Below are positions 59,774 through 64,000 of a stretch of 64,000 nucleotides of DNA, piece after piece (positions within the stretch are counted from its first letter, which is position 1; every line of letters starts with the position of its first letter). Source of the DNA: Solimonas flava DSM 18980 (GTDB taxonomy: Bacteria; Pseudomonadota; Gammaproteobacteria; Nevskiales; Nevskiaceae); assembly GCF_000426685.1 (NCBI RefSeq), contig NZ_AUFV01000009.1:62001-126000 (forward strand), read 5' to 3'. The position numbers and the translations under genes are program-made. The notes beneath the pieces are model-generated. The model was not told where the DNA came from and did no database searches. It was given only the letters and a program-made list of their open reading frames with translations.

Positions 59774-60690
59774 TGGCCGCCGGCTCGAATGCGGTGAACG
59801 CGGCGCACGCGGCGACACCGTCGCGGCTGCATGAGTACTACGAGCTGTGCAAGCCGCGCGTCGTCATGCTGATCGTGTTCACGGCGATCGTCGGCATGTT
59901 CCTCGCGGTGCCCGGTCTGCCGCCGCTGTGGGCGCTGCTATGGGGCACGCTGGGCATCGCCCTGCAGGCGTCGAGCGCGGCGGCGATCAACCAGATCATC
60001 GACCGCAACATCGACGCGCGCATGGCGCGCACCTGCGGCCGGCCGCTGGTGACCGGCCGCCTGACGATGACCGAGTCGATCGCCTTCGCGACGCTGCTCG
60101 GCATCAGCGGTTTCGCCGTGCTGTGGTTCCTCTGCAATCCGCTGGCGGCGGTGCTGACGCAGTTCACGCTGATCGGCTACGCCGGCATCTACACGCTGTA
60201 CCTGAAACGCGCGACGCCGCAGAACATCGTCATCGGCGGCGCCGCCGGTGCCGCGCCGCCGCTGCTCGGCTGGGTGGCCATCACCGGCGAGATCCACGCG
60301 CATGCGCTGATCCTGTTCGCGATCATCTTCATCTGGACGCCGCCGCACTTCTGGGCGCTGGCGATCGAGCGCCGCGATGAGTACGCGAAGGTCGATATTC
60401 CGATGCTGCCGGTCACGCACGGCATCGAGTTCACGCGCACGCAGGTGCTGCTGTACACGATCCTGCTGTTCGCGGTGACGATGCTGCCGTTTGCGACCGC
60501 AATGTCCGGCTGGATCTATCTGGCCGGCGCCGTGCCGCTGAACGCCGTGTTCCTGTACTACGCGATCCGCATGAAATGGTGGCCGGTGCCGGGCCTGCCG
60601 ATGAAAACCTTCGGCTACTCGATCGTCTACCTGATGGGCATTTTCACGCTGCTACTCGTCGATCACTACCTCGCGGGCCTCTTTGCCTGA
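59773..60690 (+). CDS. ctaB: Protoheme IX farnesyltransferase (heme O synthase)
   Basis: 305 residues. The two Asp-rich motifs of the UbiA superfamily are [12 protein letters not shown] and [26 protein letters not shown] and FWALAIERR are heme O synthase blocks. Supplies heme O to ctaA. In Pseudomonas a SenC gene follows; here the convergent rpoH follows instead. Confidence 0.95.
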   Translation: MAAGSNAVNAAHAATPSRLHEYYELCKPRVVMLIVFTAIVGMFLAVPGLPPLWALLWGTLGIALQASSAAAINQIIDRNIDARMARTCGRPLVTGRLTMTESIAFATLLGISGFAVLWFLCNPLAAVLTQFTLIGYAGIYTLYLKRATPQNIVIGGAAGAAPPLLGWVAITGEIHAHALILFAIIFIWTPPHFWALAIERRDEYAKVDIPMLPVTHGIEFTRTQVLLYTILLFAVTMLPFATAMSGWIYLAGAVPLNAVFLYYAIRMKWWPVPGLPMKTFGYSIVYLMGIFTLLLVDHYLAGLFA

Positions 60691-60803
60691 TCGGTTTCAG
60701 GCACGTCCGCGGCGTGGGGCGGGCGACGCGGGGGCACAAAGCGGACGAATGCGGGTCCCCCGGCGCGGCGCAGCAGCGGCTCGCGCCGATCTCCCGCGCA
60801 AAC

Positions 60804-60829
60804 GAAAACGCCCGGCGAAAGCCGGGCGT
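60804..60829 (-). terminator. Rho-independent terminator of rpoH
   Basis: ACGCCCGGC (60808-60816) and GCCGGGCGT (60821-60829) enclose a GAAA loop; on the minus strand the stem is followed by TTTTCG. It lies 26 bases past the rpoH stop. Confidence 0.88.
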
Positions 60830-60854
60830 CTGCGACATCAGGTTGCGATGATGA

Positions 60855-61733
<879 letters not shown>

Positions 61734-61756
61734 CTCAGTAACCTCCCAATGCCATC

Positions 61757-61783
61757 TTAGCACTCGTATTTATAGAGTGCTAA
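61757..61783 (-). promoter_or_regulatory. Perfect CIRCE element (HrcA operator) upstream of rpoH
   Basis: TTAGCACTC (61757-61765), nine bases, GAGTGCTAA (61775-61783): an exact match to the HrcA operator consensus. It ends 23 bases before the rpoH start and overlaps the candidate -10 described separately. The palindrome can be read on either strand; its effect should be on rpoH. Confidence 0.92.
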
Positions 61784-61799
61784 AAGCGGCGAAAGTTCC
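61771..61799 (-). promoter_or_regulatory. Candidate sigma-E promoter of rpoH, overlapping CIRCE
   Basis: On the minus strand GGAACTT (61799-61793) is followed after 16 bases by TCTATA (61776-61771), close to the RpoE consensus GGAACTT-N15/17-TCTGA. E. coli rpoH also has a sigma-E promoter. TATAAA in the same place could alternatively be read by sigma-70, but no sigma-70 -35 stands at the right distance. Confidence 0.55.
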
Positions 61800-61836
61800 C
61801 GGCCCCCTTGCTAAGTCCTTGATCTGCCGGGATCGA

Positions 61837-61850
61837 TCCCCATATGGGGA
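61837..61850. repeat. 14-bp perfect palindrome between rpoH and ftsX
   Basis: TCCCCATATGGGGA lies between the ftsX stop and the rpoH promoter. It may be an operator or part of a weak ftsX terminator; no T run follows. Confidence 0.5.
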
Positions 61851-61854
61851 CGTT

Positions 61855-62805
61855 TCAGCGCGGTTCAATGAGGGCCAGGCGCCGGCCGACCGTGACGAAC
61901 GCTCCGGCCCAGCCGAGCACCACGCCGGCGCCCAGCAGGGCCAGTCCGTCGGTCCACGGCAGGCCGGCGAGCCGGAACTGGCTGCCGTAGGCCTGGGCGA
62001 GCTGCTCGGCGGGTGCACCGAGGGCCTGCACGCCGGCGGCGACCAGGATCCAGGCCAGCAGGCCGCCGAGCAGGCCGTGCCAGAAGCCGGCGTAGAGGAA
62101 CGGCCGGCGGATGAAGCTGTCCGGCGCCCCGATCAGCTTCATCACCTCGACCTCTTCGCGGCGCGCCTCGATGTCGAGGCGGATGGTGTTGCCGATGATG
62201 ACCATGACGGCGACGCCGAGCAGGATCGCGACGATACCGACCGAGCGCTGGGCGATGTCGAGCAGCGCGTACAGGCGCTCCAGCCATTTCTGGTCGAGCT
62301 TGGCGAGGTCGACTTCGGGCAGGCGCCCGAGCCGCGCCGCCAGTTCCTCGACGCCGGCCTTGCCGAGCTTGCGGTTCGGCGTGACGGCGATGACCGCCGG
62401 CAGCGGGTTGTCCTGCAGGATCGCCAGGGCGTCGCCGAAGCCGGACTGCGCCTTGAAGTCGGCGAGCGACTGCGCGCGCGAGATGTAGTTCGTCTTGCTG
62501 ACGCCGATTTCGGCGCGCAGTTCCCGGGCCAGTGCCGCGCCGCGTTCCTCGGCCACGCTGTCCTTGAGAAACAGCGAGATCTGCAGCGATTCCTGCCAGC
62601 TGTAGCCGACGCTGGCGAGGTTGCGCGTCAGCACGTAGAGCCCGGCCGGCAGCGCCAGGGCGATGCCGATGACCAGCGCGGTCAGCGCCGCCGCCAGCGG
62701 CGCGCGCGCCAGCTTGCCGAGCGAGAAGAAGAACACGCGCGCGTGTTCCTGCGCCAGGCGCGCGAGCCAGCCCGGGCGTTCGAGTCCGGCTTCAACGAGC
62801 GCCAT
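61855..62805 (-). CDS. ftsX: Cell-division ABC transporter permease FtsX
   Basis: 316 residues with four transmembrane helices (one near 35-58, three in the C-terminal third) and a periplasmic loop that signals to cell-wall hydrolases. The MKLIGAPDSFIRRPFLYAG segment is the coupling helix region of the family. Overlaps ftsE by 14 bases. Confidence 0.94.
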   Translation of the reverse strand: MALVEAGLERPGWLARLAQEHARVFFFSLGKLARAPLAAALTALVIGIALALPAGLYVLTRNLASVGYSWQESLQISLFLKDSVAEERGAALARELRAEIGVSKTNYISRAQSLADFKAQSGFGDALAILQDNPLPAVIAVTPNRKLGKAGVEELAARLGRLPEVDLAKLDQKWLERLYALLDIAQRSVGIVAILLGVAVMVIIGNTIRLDIEARREEVEVMKLIGAPDSFIRRPFLYAGFWHGLLGGLLAWILVAAGVQALGAPAEQLAQAYGSQFRLAGLPWTDGLALLGAGVVLGWAGAFVTVGRRLALIEPR

Positions 62806-63514
62806 GGCGGTCTCCGAGTTGCGAGGCGGCGGTCGGCCGCTTGTCGGTGATCTGCCCGTGTTCGAGGTGGATGATGCGGTGTGGCAATGCCTCGATCAGG
62901 TCGATCGCGTGCGTGGCGATCATCACCGTCACGCCGGCCTCGTTGAAGCGCTGGAAGCCGCGCATCACTTCGAGTGCCATTTCCGGGTCGAGGTTGCCGG
63001 TCGGCTCGTCGGCGAGGATCAGCGCCGGCTTGGTGACGATCGCGCGGGCGATGCCGACGCGCTGCTGCTCGCCGCCGGACAGCGTCAGCGGCAGCGACTT
63101 CTCGCGGTTCAGCAGGCCGACCGCGTCGAGCGCCGCACGCGTGCGGCGGCCGATGTCGGCGTACGCATAGCCACGGATCACCAGCGGCAGCGCCACGTTG
63201 TCGAACACCGTGCGGTCGTAGAGCAGGTTGAAGTTCTGGAAGACCAGGCCGATGTGCTGGCGGTAGGCCGGGATGTGGCGGTTCTTCAGTGCCGACAGGT
63301 TCTGGCCCATGACGACGAGCTGGCCGCGCGTCGGCCGGCACAGCGCTGCGATCAGGCGCAGCAGCGTGCTCTTGCCGGCGCCGCTCGGGCCGGTTACGTA
63401 GACCATCTCGCCCTGCGCAATCGAGAAGCTGACGCCGCTGAGCACGTCCTGGCCGCCGGGGTAGCGGTAGGCGAGCTGGTCGAAGCGGACGATGTCGGAG
63501 GCGGGCGGGCTCAT
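62792..63514 (-). CDS. ftsE: Cell-division ATP-binding protein FtsE
   Basis: 240 residues. Walker A GPSGAGKST, signature LSGGEQQRVGIARA and Walker B LILADEPTGNLD are intact. Works with FtsX to regulate septal peptidoglycan hydrolysis. 49 bases from ftsY. Confidence 0.96.
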   Translation of the reverse strand: MSPPASDIVRFDQLAYRYPGGQDVLSGVSFSIAQGEMVYVTGPSGAGKSTLLRLIAALCRPTRGQLVVMGQNLSALKNRHIPAYRQHIGLVFQNFNLLYDRTVFDNVALPLVIRGYAYADIGRRTRAALDAVGLLNREKSLPLTLSGGEQQRVGIARAIVTKPALILADEPTGNLDPEMALEVMRGFQRFNEAGVTVMIATHAIDLIEALPHRIIHLEHGQITDKRPTAASQLGDRHGAR

Positions 63515-63563
63515 GCGCGCGTCGTCTCCGACGCGGTTCGCCGCCTGTGCTTGCGCATGCCGT

Positions 63564-64000
63564 TCACTCCCCGATGAGCGCGTCCGCGTAGGCTTCGGCG
63601 TCGAACGGCTGCAGATCGTCCACCGCCTCGCCGAGCCCGATGAAGCGCACCGGCAGGGCCAGCCGGCGCGCGATCGCCAAGAGGATACCGCCCTTCGCGG
63701 TGCCGTCCAACTTGGTGATGACGAGGCCGGTGAGGCCGATCGCTTCGTGGAACTGGATGGCCTGCGTCAGCGCGTTGCCGCCGGTCGTGGCGTCGACGAC
63801 CAGCAGCACTTCGTGCGGCGCGTACGGGTCGTGCTTCTGCACGACGCGCTTGATCTTGCGCAGCTCGTCCATCAGGTGCGCCTGCGTGTGCAGGCGGCCG
63901 GCGGTGTCGGCGATGACCAGATCGATGTTGCGGGCCTTGGCCGACTGCACGGCGTCGTAGATCACGCTCGCCGAATCGGCGCCTTCGCCCTGCGACAGGA
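63564..64000 (-). CDS. ftsY: Signal recognition particle receptor FtsY, 3' part (cut by window edge)
   Basis: The C-terminal 145 residues of the SRP GTPase, open to the window edge. IADTAGRLHTQAHLMDEL is the G3 region and VITKLDGTAKGG the G4 region; the last block GLGEAVDDLQPFDAEAY is the FtsY C-terminus. The N-terminal domain and P-loop are outside. Confidence 0.96.
   Translation of the reverse strand, partial: LSQGEGADSASVIYDAVQSAKARNIDLVIADTAGRLHTQAHLMDELRKIKRVVQKHDPYAPHEVLLVVDATTGGNALTQAIQFHEAIGLTGLVITKLDGTAKGGILLAIARRLALPVRFIGLGEAVDDLQPFDAEAYADALIGE

Overview
The window is a core chromosomal segment of a GC-rich (roughly two thirds G+C by eye) gammaproteobacterium. The fused NuoCD, the cox gene order, the comF / bioB-bioF-bioC-bioD arrangement, yicC-gmk-rpoZ-spoT-ridA-recG-ubiA and ftsY-ftsE-ftsX-rpoH all fit that class. 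A Nevskiales/Solimonas- or Xanthomonadales-like organism is my best guess, but nothing here proves the family. I see no insertion sequence, prophage, CRISPR array, rRNA or tRNA.

Layout. 0-7 kb: the tail of an unidentified gene, an MFS exporter, a LOG-family protein, acylphosphatase, a GMC oxidoreductase with a Tat-lipoprotein partner, an acyl-ACP desaturase and folE. 7-9.5 kb: an orphan ParB, then a 396-base gap holding three units of a ~127-bp repeat with six DnaA-box-like 9-mers, then a YgjP-type metallopeptidase and a CBS protein. 9.5-13.8 kb (minus strand): three small exported proteins, mnmG and two small conserved genes. 13.9-16.4 kb: a RimK amino-acid ligation cluster. 16.6-31.4 kb: a complete 13-gene nuo operon (respiratory complex I). 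31.5-38.4 kb: lysophospholipid acyltransferase, degenerate SDR, dps, orphan OppF-like ATPase, DUF4382 lipoprotein, acyl-CoA dehydrogenase and glutaminyl cyclase. 38.5-46.8 kb: a histone H1-like protein, then yicC-gmk-rpoZ-spoT-ridA-recG-ubiA. 46.8-51.5 kb: comF diverging from the biotin operon bioBFCD. 51.5-60.7 kb: a caa3-type cytochrome oxidase operon with its assembly and heme A genes. 60.8-64 kb (minus strand): rpoH, ftsX, ftsE and the 3' part of ftsY.

How the genes work together. Complex I and the caa3 oxidase provide entry and exit of a respiratory chain, and ubiA makes its quinone. gmk, rpoZ and spoT link GTP supply, RNA polymerase and (p)ppGpp. The most notable non-coding signals are a perfect CIRCE operator overlapping a sigma-E-like promoter in front of rpoH, and the DnaA-box-like array next to parB, a candidate replication origin. 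No wholly new multi-gene system was identified; the less ordinary observations concern regulation, origin architecture and proteins that lack expected catalytic residues.
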